Assembly: GCF_004364325.1 (NCBI RefSeq)
Contig: NZ_SOCP01000020.1
Coordinates: 1 to 64,000 of the forward strand
Direction: 5' to 3'
Source of the DNA: Actinophytocola oryzae
Lineage (GTDB): Bacteria > Actinomycetota > Actinomycetes > Mycobacteriales > Pseudonocardiaceae
DNA length: 64,000 bases
Below are positions 43,016-52,578 of this stretch, one piece after another. The notes beneath the pieces are model-generated. The model was not told where the DNA came from, ran no database searches, and saw only the letters and a program-made list of their open reading frames with translations. The position numbers were made by a program, and so were the translations under genes. How positions within the stretch are numbered: position 1 is the stretch's first letter; each line of letters opens with the position of its first letter.

Positions 43016-44149
43016 GTGCCTGACCTCGTTGAGATCGGCATGGGCCGCACGGCCCGCCGAGGGTACGCGCTCCACGAGGTGGAGATCGTGCCTTCCCGCC
43101 GGACCCGCTCGTCCCAGGACGTGTCGACCGCTTGGCAGATCGACGCCTACCGCTTCGACATCCCCTTACTCACCCACCCGACCGACGCCGTGGTGTCACC
43201 GGCCGTCGCGGTCGAGGTCGGCAAGCTCGGCGGCCTCGGCGTGCTCAACGCCGAGGGCCTCTGGGCCAGGCACCCGAACGTGGAGCAGGAGCTGGCGAAG
43301 GTCGTCGACGCCATCGACGACCAGGATTCCACCACGCTCACCAGGGTGCTGCAGGAGCTGCACGCCGCGCCGATCCGGCCGGAGCTGATCTCCGAGGCGG
43401 TCAAGCAGGTGGCGGCGAGCGGCGTGACGGTCGCCGCGCGGGTGAGCCCGCAGCGTGCCGCCGAGGTGACCCCATCGCTGCTGGCCGCGGGAGTGGAGAT
43501 CCTGGTCGTGCAGGGCACGATCGTGTCGGCGGAGCACGTGTCGCGTGACGGTGAGCCACTGAACCTGAAGTCGTTCATCCAGGAGTTGGACGTCCCGGTG
43601 ATCGCGGGCGGCGTGCACGACTACCGCACGGCCATGCACCTGATGCGGACCGGCGCGGCGGGCGTGATAGTCGGCTACGGCGCCAGCCTCGCGACCACCA
43701 GCGACCGCGTGCTGGGCATCGGCGTGCCGATGGCGACGGCGATCGTGGACGCGGCCGCCGCCCGCCGCGACTACCTCGACGAGACCGGCGGCCGGTACGT
43801 CCACGTGATCGCCGACGGCGAGGTGGACGCGAGCGGCGACGTCGCGAAGTCCATCGCCTGCGGCGCGGACGCCGTGATGCTCGGCGAGCCGCTGGCGTCG
43901 GCCAAGGAGGCACCCGGCCGGGGTCTGTACTGGACCGCGGCGGCCGCGCACCCGTCGATGCCGCGCAGCCGGGTGATCTCGACGGCCGAGGAGGACGAGC
44001 TGGTCGACCTCCGCACGTTGCTGTTCGGCCCGTCGGCCGACCCGGACGGCATGATCAACCTGTTCGGCGCGCTGCGGCGTGCCATGGCGAAGACCGGCTA
44101 CTCGGACCTGAAGGAGTTCCAGAAGGTCGGCCTAGTGGTGCGCGGCTGA
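43016..44149 (+). CDS. guaB3: GuaB3-type IMP dehydrogenase-related protein
   Basis: A 377-residue paralogue of IMPDH without CBS domains, the family kept next to guaB in actinobacteria. It has MGRTARRGYALHEVEIVPSRRTRSSQDVSTAWQIDAYRFDIPLL, the barrel segments PVIAGGVHDYRTAMHLMRTGAAGVIVG and IACGADAVMLGEPLA, and the C-terminal KTGYSDLKEFQKVGLVVRG. The catalytic Cys loop of IMPDH is absent, so true IMP dehydrogenase activity is doubtful. A rare TTA Leu codon occurs at about residue 50 (IPLLTHP). Confidence 0.92.
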   Translation: MPDLVEIGMGRTARRGYALHEVEIVPSRRTRSSQDVSTAWQIDAYRFDIPLLTHPTDAVVSPAVAVEVGKLGGLGVLNAEGLWARHPNVEQELAKVVDAIDDQDSTTLTRVLQELHAAPIRPELISEAVKQVAASGVTVAARVSPQRAAEVTPSLLAAGVEILVVQGTIVSAEHVSRDGEPLNLKSFIQELDVPVIAGGVHDYRTAMHLMRTGAAGVIVGYGASLATTSDRVLGIGVPMATAIVDAAAARRDYLDETGGRYVHVIADGEVDASGDVAKSIACGADAVMLGEPLASAKEAPGRGLYWTAAAAHPSMPRSRVISTAEEDELVDLRTLLFGPSADPDGMINLFGALRRAMAKTGYSDLKEFQKVGLVVRG

Positions 44150-44242
44150 CCATGGAGAGACCCAGGTTTCGGCGTGTCCCGAATCTATTGCTCGGTGGAG
44201 GCGGGGAATGAAGGCTGGCGGCATGATCGGGACGACCACGTC

Positions 44243-46285
44243 GTGAGCGGCAACATCATCGCCCCGGGGGACGGGGTGGCACTGACCGACCTGACCGAGG
44301 AGGACCGCGCGTCGCTCGCCGAGCGCGGCGACCATGCCTACGACGTCGACCAGGACGACCGGCCCGTGCTGCACATGGGCTTCGAGGTCTTCCGTGCCGG
44401 GGTGGTCGACACCGAGACGGGCACGCTGGTCGGCGAGGTCAACTGGCACGCCGTCGGCTACGGCCGCAGCGCGGCCTGCACGGCGTGGAACGTCGGCATC
44501 TCGCTCCTTCCTGACCGGCGTGGCAAGGGCACGGGCGCGAAGGCGCTGCGCCTGCTGGTGGAGCACCTGTTCGCCACCACGGAGGTCGACCGGATCGAGG
44601 CGAGCACCGACCGGGCGAACATCCCGTCGCAGCGGGCGCTCGTCAAGGCAGGCTTCCGCCGCGAGGGTGTTCTGCGCGGTGCCCAGCTCCGGGGCGGGCA
44701 GCGTCGCGACATGCTCGGCTTCAGCATCCTGCGCGACGAGCTGCGCCCCGTACGGACCGTCCTGACCAGCGGTGACGGCGTCACGCTCGCCACCGCCCTG
44801 CCCGAGGACCGCGCACGGCTGTCCGAGGGGACCGACCACGCCTTCGACCCGGACCCCGACGACCGGCCGGTGCGGCACGGCGGGTACGAGATCCACCGCG
44901 CCGCGATCCTGGACGAGGAGACGGACACGCTCGTCGGCCAGATGAGCTGGCATCCGGTCGGCTACGGCCACACCGCAGGCTGCACGGCGTGGAACTTCGG
45001 CATCACGCTGCTGCCGCACGCGCGTGGCAGGGGTTTCGGCGCCACCGCGATCCGGCTGCTGGTGGCGCACCTGTTCGCCACGACGGACGTCGACCGCGTC
45101 GAGGCGAGCACCGACCGCGAGAACACCGCGTCACGCAAGGCACTGGAGAAGGCCGGGCTCAGGCGCGAGGGCGTCCTGCGTGGCGCCCAGCTCCGGCTGG
45201 GTGAGCGGCGCGACATGATCTCCTACAGCATCCTGCGTGACGACCTGCCCGCCGACGACGCCGAACGCGAGATCGTGGCCAGCGGCGAGGGCATAGAGCT
45301 AGGTGACCTGCTGCCCGGCGAGCGTGAGCTGCTGAAGGGTCAGGACGACGACGCGTTCGGCCTCGACCCCGACGACCGGCCGCTGCGCCACGAGCCGGAC
45401 GTGTCGCGGCTCGCCGTGCTGGACCAGCACACCGGCGAGCTGCTCGGCGCGGTCAGCTGGCACGCCGTCGGCTACGGCGCGACGGCGGCCTGCGAGGCGT
45501 GGAACATCGGCATCGGGCTGCTGCCGCAGAGCCGGGGCCGGGGCGCGGGCACGGTCGCCACCCGCCTGGTCGCGGAGTTCCTGTTCGCGACCACCGACGT
45601 CGACCGCGTCGAGGCTGGTACCGACCGGGAGAACATCCCGGCCCAGCGGGCACTCGCCAAGGCAGGCTTCCGGCCGGAGGGGCTGCTCCGCGGCGCGCAG
45701 CTGCGGGGTGGGCGGCGGCGCGACATGCTGGCGTTCAGCCTGCTCCGCACGGATGTCGTCGAGGCCATCACGCCGGGCGTTCGCGAGGTCGTGGTCAGCC
45801 GCGACGGGATCTCACTCGCCGAGCCCGCACCGGGCGACCGGGAGAAGTTCTACATCGCGGGTGCGGGCGACTTCGCCATCGACCCGGACGACCGGCCGAG
45901 GGTGACCGGCCCGACCCGCAGCTTCCTGCTGAGTGTGATCGACAGTGAGACCGGCGAGCTGCTCGGCGGCGTCAGCTGGCACGCGGTCGACTACGGCGGC
46001 ACGGTGTCGTCGTCGGCGTGGAACATCGGCATCGGTCTGCTTCCCGAGGCCCGTGGCCGGGGCGTCGGCACGATCGCGCAGCGGATGCTGGTCGACCACC
46101 TGCTCGCCTCGACGGACCTGGACCGCATCGAGGCGAGCACCGATGTCGACAACGTCGCCGAGCGCAAGGCCCTCGAGAAGGCCGGTTTCCTGCGCGAGGG
46201 TGTGCTGCGTGGTGCCCAGCTCCGGGGCGGGATCCGCCGGGACCTCGTGCACTACGGGCTGGTCCGGGGCGACGTCTCGAACTAG
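44243..46285 (+). CDS. Four tandem GNAT (RimJ/RimL-like) acetyltransferase domains in one protein
   Basis: A 680-residue protein made of four similar units of about 165-170 residues (about 1-168, 169-335, 336-507, 511-680). Each unit has the DPDDRP-like entry, a W-H-[AP]-V-[GD]-Y-G turn, AWN[VIF]GI followed by LLP and the acetyl-CoA loop (RRGKGTGAKALR; ARGRGFGATAIR; SRGRGAGTVATR; ARGRGVGTIAQR), a D-R-[IV]-E-A segment, and GVLRGAQLR near the end (GLLRGAQLR in unit 3). All four CoA loops look intact, so several may be active. The GTG at 44243 is chosen; an earlier in-frame GTG (44174) exists. It lies between guaB3 and the choD-like operon. Confidence 0.85.
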   Translation: MSGNIIAPGDGVALTDLTEEDRASLAERGDHAYDVDQDDRPVLHMGFEVFRAGVVDTETGTLVGEVNWHAVGYGRSAACTAWNVGISLLPDRRGKGTGAKALRLLVEHLFATTEVDRIEASTDRANIPSQRALVKAGFRREGVLRGAQLRGGQRRDMLGFSILRDELRPVRTVLTSGDGVTLATALPEDRARLSEGTDHAFDPDPDDRPVRHGGYEIHRAAILDEETDTLVGQMSWHPVGYGHTAGCTAWNFGITLLPHARGRGFGATAIRLLVAHLFATTDVDRVEASTDRENTASRKALEKAGLRREGVLRGAQLRLGERRDMISYSILRDDLPADDAEREIVASGEGIELGDLLPGERELLKGQDDDAFGLDPDDRPLRHEPDVSRLAVLDQHTGELLGAVSWHAVGYGATAACEAWNIGIGLLPQSRGRGAGTVATRLVAEFLFATTDVDRVEAGTDRENIPAQRALAKAGFRPEGLLRGAQLRGGRRRDMLAFSLLRTDVVEAITPGVREVVVSRDGISLAEPAPGDREKFYIAGAGDFAIDPDDRPRVTGPTRSFLLSVIDSETGELLGGVSWHAVDYGGTVSSSAWNIGIGLLPEARGRGVGTIAQRMLVDHLLASTDLDRIEASTDVDNVAERKALEKAGFLREGVLRGAQLRGGIRRDLVHYGLVRGDVSN

Positions 46286-46295
46286 CCTCGGGAAC

Positions 46296-47969
46296 ATGAG
46301 TGAACTCGCGAGTAGGTTCGACTACGACGTCGTGGTCGTCGGCTCCGGTTTCGGCGGCAGCGTGGCCGCACTGCGGCTGACGGAGAAGGGCTACCGCGTC
46401 GCCGTGGTCGAGGCGGGCCGCCGCTTCGCGGACGACGAGTTCGCGAAGACGTCCTGGGACCTGCGCAGGTACCTGTGGGCGCCGGCGCTGGGGTGCTTCG
46501 GCATCCAGCGCATCCACCTGCTGAAGGACGTCATGATCCTGGCGGGCTCCGGGGTCGGCGGTGGGTCGCTGGTGTACGCGAACACGCTCTACCGGCCGCT
46601 GAAGCCGTTCTACAGCGACCGGCAGTGGGCGCACATCACCGACTGGGAGTCGGAGCTGGCGCCGCACTACGACCAGGCGGCACGCATGTTCGGCGTGGTC
46701 GACAACCCGACGATCACCCCGGCCGACGAGGTCATGCAGAAGGTCGCCGCCGACATGGGCGTGGCGGACTCGTTCCACCCGACACCCGTCGGTGTGTTCT
46801 TCGGCACGCCGGGAGTCGGTGTCCCCGACCCGTACTTCGGTGGCGCGGGCCCGGCGCGGACGGGCTGCACCGAGTGCGGTTCGTGCATGACCGGCTGCCG
46901 CGTCGGCGCGAAGAACACGCTGGTCAAGAACTACCTGTACCTGGCGGAGCAGAACGGCGCGAAGGTGCTGCCGCTGACGACCGTGACCGCCGTGCGGCCG
47001 CGGTCGCGGGGCTTCGCCGTCGACCTGCGCCGCACCGGGGGTCGCGCCACGGCCACCGTCACCGCTGGTCAGGTCGTGCTGGCGGCGGGCACCTGGGGCA
47101 CGCAGCGGCTGCTGCACGCGATGAAGGACCGTGGCGTGCTGCCCGGCCTTTCGCCACGGCTGGGCGAGCTGACCCGCACGAACTCCGAGGCGATCATCGG
47201 CGCCGGCCGCCCGTCGGTCGACCCGGCGCGGGACTTCAGTCGGGGTGTCGCGATCACGTCCTCGATCCACCCCGACGCGACCACGCACATCGAGCCGGTC
47301 CGGTACGGCAAGGGCAGCAACGCGATGGGCCTGCTGCAGACGATCGCGACCGACGGCGCCGCGGACCTGCCGCGCTGGCTGCAGGCGGTGCGGTTCGTGG
47401 TGCGCCATCCCGTGCGCACCGCCGGGCTGCTGCGCACGCACCGGTGGAGCGAGCGGACCGTGATCCTGCTGGTGATGCAGAGCCTGGACAACTCGATCAC
47501 GACGTACACGCGGAAGGGCCTGTTCGGCAGGCGCAGGTACACGTCCCGTCAGGGCCACGGCGAGCCGAACCCGGCGTTCATCCCGGCGGGCTACGAGGCG
47601 AACCAGTTGGCGGCCAAGCACATCGAGGGCACCGCGGGTGGCACGTGGGGCGAGATCTTCAACATCCCGCTGACGGCCCACTTCATCGGCGGCTGCGCGA
47701 TCGGGTCGACGGCGGACGAGGGTGTGCTCGACCCGTACCACCGCGTGCACGGCTACCCCGGACTGTCCGTTGTGGACGGTTCGGCGATCTCCGCGAACCT
47801 CGGCGTCAACCCGTCACTGACGATCGCCGCGCAGGCCGAACGCGCGTTCTCCTTCTGGCCCAACAAAGGCGAGCCCGACCCGCGACCGTCCACCGGCTAC
47901 GAGCGCCTCGATCCGGTGGCGCCACGAAGTCCCGCGGTCCCGGCCGAGGCCCCGGCGGCACTGCGATGA
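46296..47969 (+). CDS. GMC-type FAD oxidoreductase, ChoD-like (cholesterol oxidase family)
   Basis: A 557-residue flavoprotein with FAD motif VVVGSGFGGSVAALRLTEKG, AGSGVGGGSLVYANTLY, a ferredoxin-like insert CTECGSCMTGCRVGAKNT, and the C-terminal GLSVVDGSAISANLGVNPSLTIAAQAERA. The position after guaB3 matches choD of Mycobacterium (Rv3409c). Real cholesterol oxidase activity is not proven for that branch; a role as a dehydrogenase in lipid or sterol turnover is likely. TAGCCT (46283-46288) 7 bases before the ATG suggests a leaderless start. Its stop overlaps the next start (ATGA). Confidence 0.88.
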   Translation: MSELASRFDYDVVVVGSGFGGSVAALRLTEKGYRVAVVEAGRRFADDEFAKTSWDLRRYLWAPALGCFGIQRIHLLKDVMILAGSGVGGGSLVYANTLYRPLKPFYSDRQWAHITDWESELAPHYDQAARMFGVVDNPTITPADEVMQKVAADMGVADSFHPTPVGVFFGTPGVGVPDPYFGGAGPARTGCTECGSCMTGCRVGAKNTLVKNYLYLAEQNGAKVLPLTTVTAVRPRSRGFAVDLRRTGGRATATVTAGQVVLAAGTWGTQRLLHAMKDRGVLPGLSPRLGELTRTNSEAIIGAGRPSVDPARDFSRGVAITSSIHPDATTHIEPVRYGKGSNAMGLLQTIATDGAADLPRWLQAVRFVVRHPVRTAGLLRTHRWSERTVILLVMQSLDNSITTYTRKGLFGRRRYTSRQGHGEPNPAFIPAGYEANQLAAKHIEGTAGGTWGEIFNIPLTAHFIGGCAIGSTADEGVLDPYHRVHGYPGLSVVDGSAISANLGVNPSLTIAAQAERAFSFWPNKGEPDPRPSTGYERLDPVAPRSPAVPAEAPAALR

Positions 47970-48925
47970 CCTTCGCGTCGAGCGGTGACCTCACCGCCAA
48001 GGAGGAGACGTTCACCGAGCTGGCGCCCGGCGTCTACGCCCTGACGGCGGAAGGCGACCCGAACGTCTGCGCGGTCGAGGCCGAGGACTTCGTGGTGTGC
48101 TTCGAGGCGCGGGCCACGCCCGTCGCGGCAGGGCGGTGGCTCGCGATGCTGCGGGAGCGGACGACGAAACCCGTGCGGTACCTGGTATTGAGCCACTACC
48201 ACGCCGTGCGGGTGCTCGGCGCGAGCGCGTTCGACGCCGCGGAGATCGTCACGCACACGCAGACGCGTCGGCTGATCGCCGAACGCGGCCGGGAGGACTG
48301 GGCGTCGGAGCTGGCGCGGATGCCGCGCCTGTTCGAGGACCCGTCGTCGATCCCCGGGCTGACGTGGCCGACGCTGACGTTCACCGACCGCATGGTGATC
48401 CCCCTTGGCGGGTCACGGGCACTCGTGCTGGCGTACTGCGGCCGGGGACACACCGCGGGCGACATCGTGGCGTGGCTGCCGGAGGAACGAATCCTGCTCG
48501 CGGGCGCCCTCGTCGAGGCGGCGGCCGCGCTGTACACGGGAGACGCGTTCCACGACGACTGGGCGACGTCCACTTTGGACAACGTGGCCGCCTTCGGTGC
48601 GACGGCACTGGTGGGCGGCCGGGGTGCGGTGGCCGTCGGCGCCGACGCGGTGTCGGCGGCGATCGCGCAGAGCCGCCACTTCCTCGACGAGCTGCGTCGG
48701 ACGGTCGGCACCGCACACGCGAAGGGTGGCACGCTGGCGGAGGCGTTCTCGTCCGCGCACGCCGCACTGGCCCCCGCGTACGGCCGCTGGCCGATCTTCG
48801 AGCACTGCATGCCGTTCAACGTGGCGCGGTACTGGGACGAGTGCGACGGTGTCGACTGGCCGAAGGTGTGGACGGCCGAGCGCGATCAGCAGGTGTGGAC
48901 AGCTCTGGTAGCTTCCGCGCCGTGA
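47966..48925 (+). CDS. Metallo-beta-lactamase-fold protein with a reduced metal site
   Basis: A 319-residue protein overlapping the choD-like gene by 4 bases. The fold is supported by GVYALTAEGDPNVCAVEAEDFVVCFEARATP, LVLSHYHAVRVLGA, YCGRGHTAGDIVAWLPEERILLAGALVEA and the C-terminal helical end. The canonical HxHxDH is HYHAVR, so the Asp and third His are missing, while the later G-H-T-A-G-D is kept. It may bind one metal or none. A hydrolase acting on the product of the oxidase is one option. Confidence 0.72.
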   Translation: MTFASSGDLTAKEETFTELAPGVYALTAEGDPNVCAVEAEDFVVCFEARATPVAAGRWLAMLRERTTKPVRYLVLSHYHAVRVLGASAFDAAEIVTHTQTRRLIAERGREDWASELARMPRLFEDPSSIPGLTWPTLTFTDRMVIPLGGSRALVLAYCGRGHTAGDIVAWLPEERILLAGALVEAAAALYTGDAFHDDWATSTLDNVAAFGATALVGGRGAVAVGADAVSAAIAQSRHFLDELRRTVGTAHAKGGTLAEAFSSAHAALAPAYGRWPIFEHCMPFNVARYWDECDGVDWPKVWTAERDQQVWTALVASAP

Positions 48926-49428
48926 GCAAGATGCCCACCGAGGCCGACGTGGCCCGCTTCTGGAGTCTGATCGAGACGGCGTGGGACCAGGTCGCCGGGG
49001 TGCCGCCCACGCGAAGGAAGTCGTTGATCGAGCGCGACAGCGACCACGAGGCGTACGCGATGGACGCGTACCTCGGCGAGTTCCTCGCGAACCTGCGCTC
49101 GCTGTGCGAGGACCTGTCGTCGGCCGAGGTGTCCGACATGGACCGCGTGCTGGAGCGCAAGCTCCACGACATCGACCGTGCCGACATCCGCGAGGTGACG
49201 GATGGATCGGACGACGGATTCCTCTACTGCCGGAGTTTCGCCGTGGCCATGGGCCGCGACTTCTACGAGGCCGTGGTGACCGACCCGTCGGTTGCCGTGC
49301 TGGACGCCGAGTGCGAGAGCATGGCCTACTTCTTCGCGAACGTGTACTACGAGCGCAGGGGCACCTTCCCGGACACGGACTCGGGTATCTCCCGCGAGAC
49401 GAGGTCCGACAAGTTCCGCTGGGCCTGA
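48922..49428 (+). CDS. DUF4240-family protein
   Basis: A 168-residue protein with a GTG start overlapping the previous stop (GTGA). MPTEADVARFWSLIETAWDQVAGVPPTRRKSL, FLANLRSLCEDLSSAEVSDMDRVLERKLHDIDRADIREV and DDGFLYCRSFAVAMGRDFYEAVVTDP are typical of this actinobacterial domain of unknown function. It is translationally coupled to the choD-like/MBL-fold pair, but nothing in it suggests an enzyme. Confidence 0.78.
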   Translation: MSKMPTEADVARFWSLIETAWDQVAGVPPTRRKSLIERDSDHEAYAMDAYLGEFLANLRSLCEDLSSAEVSDMDRVLERKLHDIDRADIREVTDGSDDGFLYCRSFAVAMGRDFYEAVVTDPSVAVLDAECESMAYFFANVYYERRGTFPDTDSGISRETRSDKFRWA

Positions 49429-49441
49429 CTATCCTCGACCG

Positions 49442-50914
49442 GTGCGAGTAGTGGTGGTGGGCGCGGGCCCGGTGGGCATGACGGCCGCCCTGCTACTGGC
49501 CCGCCACGGCGTCCCGACGACGGTCCTGGAGGCTGCGCCTGCCCGTGAGCTGGTGGGCAGCCGCTCGATCTGCGTGCAGGGGGATGTACTCGACATCCTG
49601 GCGCGGGCGGGTGTCGGTGCCCAGGTGGCCGAGGTCGGCGTGACGTGGACGCGGGGCAGGACGTACTACCGCTCCCACCAGGTGGGTGAAATCCGCTTCC
49701 CGGAAGTGGGATCCGCGGCGTTCCCGCCATTCGTGAACACGCCACAGACGGTCGTTGAGCTGCTGCTGGAACAGGCGGTGGCGGAGGAACCACTGGTGGA
49801 GCTGCGGTACGACCAGCCGGTGGAGGCACTGACGCAGGACGCGGACTCGGTGACGGTGGCCACCCCGCACGGCACGGTCACCGGCACCCACTGCGTGGCG
49901 GCGGACGGTGCCCGCTCGACGGTCCGCGACCTGCTGGGGCTTCCGTTCGACGGCATGTCCTACGAGGACCGCTTCCTGATCGCGGACATCCGGGCGGACC
50001 TGGGTTTCACCGCGGAGCGCCGGTTCTACTTCGATCCACCGTGGAACCCGGGTCGTCAGGTGCTGGTGCATCCGCAGCCGGGCGGGGTGTGGCGGGTCGA
50101 CTGGCAGGTCCCGGCGGACTTCGACCTGGCGACCGAGGACCTGGACTCGAGAATCCGCCGGATAACGGGTGACGCGCCCTACGAGATCGTGTGGCTGTCG
50201 CTCTACCGGTTCCACCAGCGGCGGATTCCGGAGATGCGCGTGGGCAGGGTCCTGCTGGCGGGCGACGCGGCACACGTGATGAGCCCGTTCGGGGCGCGTG
50301 GGTTGAACTCGGGAATAGCGGACGCGGACAACCTGGCGTGGAAGGTAGCGCTGGACCGCGAGGCCCTGGCCGGTCCGTCGCTGCTGTCCTCGTACGACGT
50401 GGAACGAGGCGCGGCGGCCGAGGAGAACCTCCGGGTGACCTCGGAGACGATGCGTTTCCTGGTCCCGCGAACCCCGGAGGAGAAGTCCCACCGAGAGGAT
50501 GTCCTGACCCGTTCGATCACGGACGAGTCGGCCAGGGCGGAGATCAACGCGGGGCGTCTTGCCGAGCCGTACTCGTACGAGGCGTCACCGCTGACGACGT
50601 CCAGTGGCGCACTGTGCCCGGACGCCCAGCTGATGCGGGGCGGGCGGCTGCGGGAGCTGGGCGTGTTCACGGTGCTGACCAACTGGTCCGACTGGCGCCC
50701 GTCGGACCCGTGGGAGCGTGCCGTGGTCGGCGAGGTGATCCCGTTGGACCAGGAAGACGACACGACCCTGGCCGACGCACTGAACCTGAAACCCCGCCAG
50801 GCGGTGGTGGTCCGCCCGGACGGCCACGTAGCCGCCGTCCTGACCGAGCCCCGAGGCGGGATCGGCGCCCCCATCAACGCCGCCCTCCGCCGCGCCACCG
50901 GCTGGGTGCACTGA
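49442..50914 (+). CDS. FAD-dependent aromatic/antibiotic monooxygenase (PheA/TfdB type)
   Basis: A 490-residue class A flavoprotein hydroxylase. The GTG starts directly with VVVVGAGPVGMTAALLLARHG. The middle DG motif (CVAADGARSTVRDLLGLPFDG) and the second FAD motif (RVLLAGDAAHVMSPFGARGLNSGIADADNLAWKV) are intact, and the C-terminal part is thioredoxin-like, short. Family members hydroxylate phenols or inactivate antibiotics such as rifampicin. The last two codons and TGA (50909-50914) lie in a palindromic repeat. Confidence 0.85.
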   Translation: MRVVVVGAGPVGMTAALLLARHGVPTTVLEAAPARELVGSRSICVQGDVLDILARAGVGAQVAEVGVTWTRGRTYYRSHQVGEIRFPEVGSAAFPPFVNTPQTVVELLLEQAVAEEPLVELRYDQPVEALTQDADSVTVATPHGTVTGTHCVAADGARSTVRDLLGLPFDGMSYEDRFLIADIRADLGFTAERRFYFDPPWNPGRQVLVHPQPGGVWRVDWQVPADFDLATEDLDSRIRRITGDAPYEIVWLSLYRFHQRRIPEMRVGRVLLAGDAAHVMSPFGARGLNSGIADADNLAWKVALDREALAGPSLLSSYDVERGAAAEENLRVTSETMRFLVPRTPEEKSHREDVLTRSITDESARAEINAGRLAEPYSYEASPLTTSSGALCPDAQLMRGGRLRELGVFTVLTNWSDWRPSDPWERAVVGEVIPLDQEDDTTLADALNLKPRQAVVVRPDGHVAAVLTEPRGGIGAPINAALRRATGWVH

Positions 50915-50960
50915 AGGACGCCTTCGTAACGCTGGGCGTAACGAAGGACGCCTTCAGTGC
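50908..50960. repeat. Nested palindromic repeat, copy 1
   Basis: A 53-bp near-perfect palindrome from GCACTGAAGG to CCTTCAGTGC. Each half holds the smaller palindrome GAAGG-ACG-CCTTC followed by GTAACG. The same family is at 61529-61611. The repeat supplies the stop codon of the monooxygenase gene. Its 30-bp unit is open in one frame and would encode KDAFVTLGVT-like peptides. Confidence 0.8.
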
Positions 50961-51035
50961 GTTCGGCCGGGCGCGCCAGTGGGCCGGGAACCGACTCGAG
51001 TGGCCGTGCCACCAGGCAGAGACGATGATCTCGCC

Positions 51036-51063
51036 TGTGGACAAGTCGGTCGGTTGTGGACAA
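51036..51063. promoter_or_regulatory. Pair of DnaA boxes upstream of the FAD oxidase gene
   Basis: TGTGGACAA at 51036-51044 and again at 51055-51063 (both the complement of the DnaA box TTGTCCACA), 19 bases centre to centre. The second ends 63 bases before the ATG at 51127. A matching pair is at 61328-61355. Confidence 0.6.
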
Positions 51064-51126
51064 CTCCGGAGGTCCGGACAACCCCCGACGGCGCCACACG
51101 TCTGACTATGCGGGAGGTGTCGGGGG

Positions 51127-52578
51127 ATGGGTATCAGTAGGCGGCGGTTCCTCGGAGTCGCTGCGATGGGGGCGGTGGTCACGGCCTGTTCGGAAGAGCA
51201 GGCCGTGACCCCGGCTACCTCGGTGGGCGTGTCCACCCCGCCACCCGCGACCAGCCAGGCACCCGTGCCACCCGACTGGAACGCACTCCGGTCACAGCTC
51301 CCCGGCGGCCTCATGCTCCCCGGCGACAGCGGGTACGAGCAGGCCGCACAGTCCTACAACCCTCGCTTCGACAACCACCGCCCCGCGGCCATCGCGCACT
51401 GCACGTCCGTCGAGGACGTCCAACGCTGTGTCGAGATCGCACGCAACGCACGCATGCCCATCGCGGCGCGGTCGGGTGGCCACAGCTATGCCGGCTACTC
51501 CACGCCGGACAACGGCCTCGTCGTCGACCTTCGCGGGATGGCGGGTGTCCAGGTCAGCGGGGACACCGCCACCATTGGCGGCGGCGCCCGGATCATGGAG
51601 GTCTACGCGGGCCTCGCCCAGGCCGGGAAGGCACTCCCGGCAGGCTCCTGCCCCACGGTCGGCATCGGGGGTCTCACCCTCGGCGGCGGGATCGGCGTGA
51701 CCGCGCGCAAGTTCGGCCTCACCTGCGACAAGCTCACCTCGGCCCAGATCGTCACCGCGGACGGCAAGCAGCAGACCGTCGACGGCGGCGACCTCCTCTG
51801 GGCGCTCAAGGGCGGGGGCGGCGGCAACTTCGGCATCGTCACCTCGTTCACCTTCGCCACCGAGCCCGCACCCGACATCGCCGTGTTCGCGCTCAAGTAC
51901 CCCGCCGGGTCGACCGCCGGCACGGTCGGCGCCTGGCAGGACTGGATCGTCCAGCAGCCCGACGAGCTGTGGTCGACCTGCGTGGTCTCCGCGGGCTCGC
52001 CGCCGAGCTGCCGGATCAGCGGCGCGGTCGTCGGGGACGAGAACCTCGCGAAGCAGCTGCTGAAGACCCTGCCGCCCGCGTCGTCGGTCTCCATCACCGG
52101 CATGGGCTACCTCAACGCCATGCAGTACTTCGCCGGCTGCACCGGGCGCAGCGCCGCCCAGTGCAGGCCCAAGTCCGAGGGCGGACAGCTCGACCGCGAG
52201 TCCTTCACCGCGTCCTCGCGTGTGCTCAACCAGGCCATCGACCCCGACGCGCTCGTCAACCTGCTCACCGGACGCGCGAATCTCGACGTCCTGATCGACT
52301 CCCTCGGCGGCGCGGTCGGCCGCGTCGCTCCCGGCGACACCGCCTTCCCGCACCGCAAGGCCCTCGCCAGCGCCCAGATCTACTCGTCGGGCAACGCGCA
52401 GGACGTCGCCGAGGTCCGGGACGGGATGCCCACCGGCAACACCGGCTACGTCAACTACATCGACCCGTCGATGCCCGACTGGGCCACCGCGTACTACGGC
52501 GACAACCTCCCGCGCCTGCGGAAGGTCGCCGCCCTGTACGACCCGGACAAGGTCTTCAACTTCGCCCAGGCCGTGTAG
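51127..52578 (+). CDS. Exported FAD-linked oxidase of the berberine-bridge-enzyme family
   Basis: A 483-residue protein with a Tat motif and lipobox-like end of the signal (SRRRFLGVAAMGAVVTAC), followed by a Thr/Pro-rich linker; it is probably a lipid-anchored exoenzyme. The PCMH FAD domain has AHCTSVEDVQRCVEIARNARMPIAARSGGHSYAGYS, with the His that is often covalently linked to FAD, and GIGGLTLGGGIGVTARKFGLTCD. The C-terminal BBE motif reads GYVNYIDPSMPDWATAYYGDNLPRLRKVAALYDPDKVFNF. It oxidises sugars or alkaloid-like substrates in this family. A DnaA-box pair lies upstream. Confidence 0.87.
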   Translation: MGISRRRFLGVAAMGAVVTACSEEQAVTPATSVGVSTPPPATSQAPVPPDWNALRSQLPGGLMLPGDSGYEQAAQSYNPRFDNHRPAAIAHCTSVEDVQRCVEIARNARMPIAARSGGHSYAGYSTPDNGLVVDLRGMAGVQVSGDTATIGGGARIMEVYAGLAQAGKALPAGSCPTVGIGGLTLGGGIGVTARKFGLTCDKLTSAQIVTADGKQQTVDGGDLLWALKGGGGGNFGIVTSFTFATEPAPDIAVFALKYPAGSTAGTVGAWQDWIVQQPDELWSTCVVSAGSPPSCRISGAVVGDENLAKQLLKTLPPASSVSITGMGYLNAMQYFAGCTGRSAAQCRPKSEGGQLDRESFTASSRVLNQAIDPDALVNLLTGRANLDVLIDSLGGAVGRVAPGDTAFPHRKALASAQIYSSGNAQDVAEVRDGMPTGNTGYVNYIDPSMPDWATAYYGDNLPRLRKVAALYDPDKVFNFAQAV

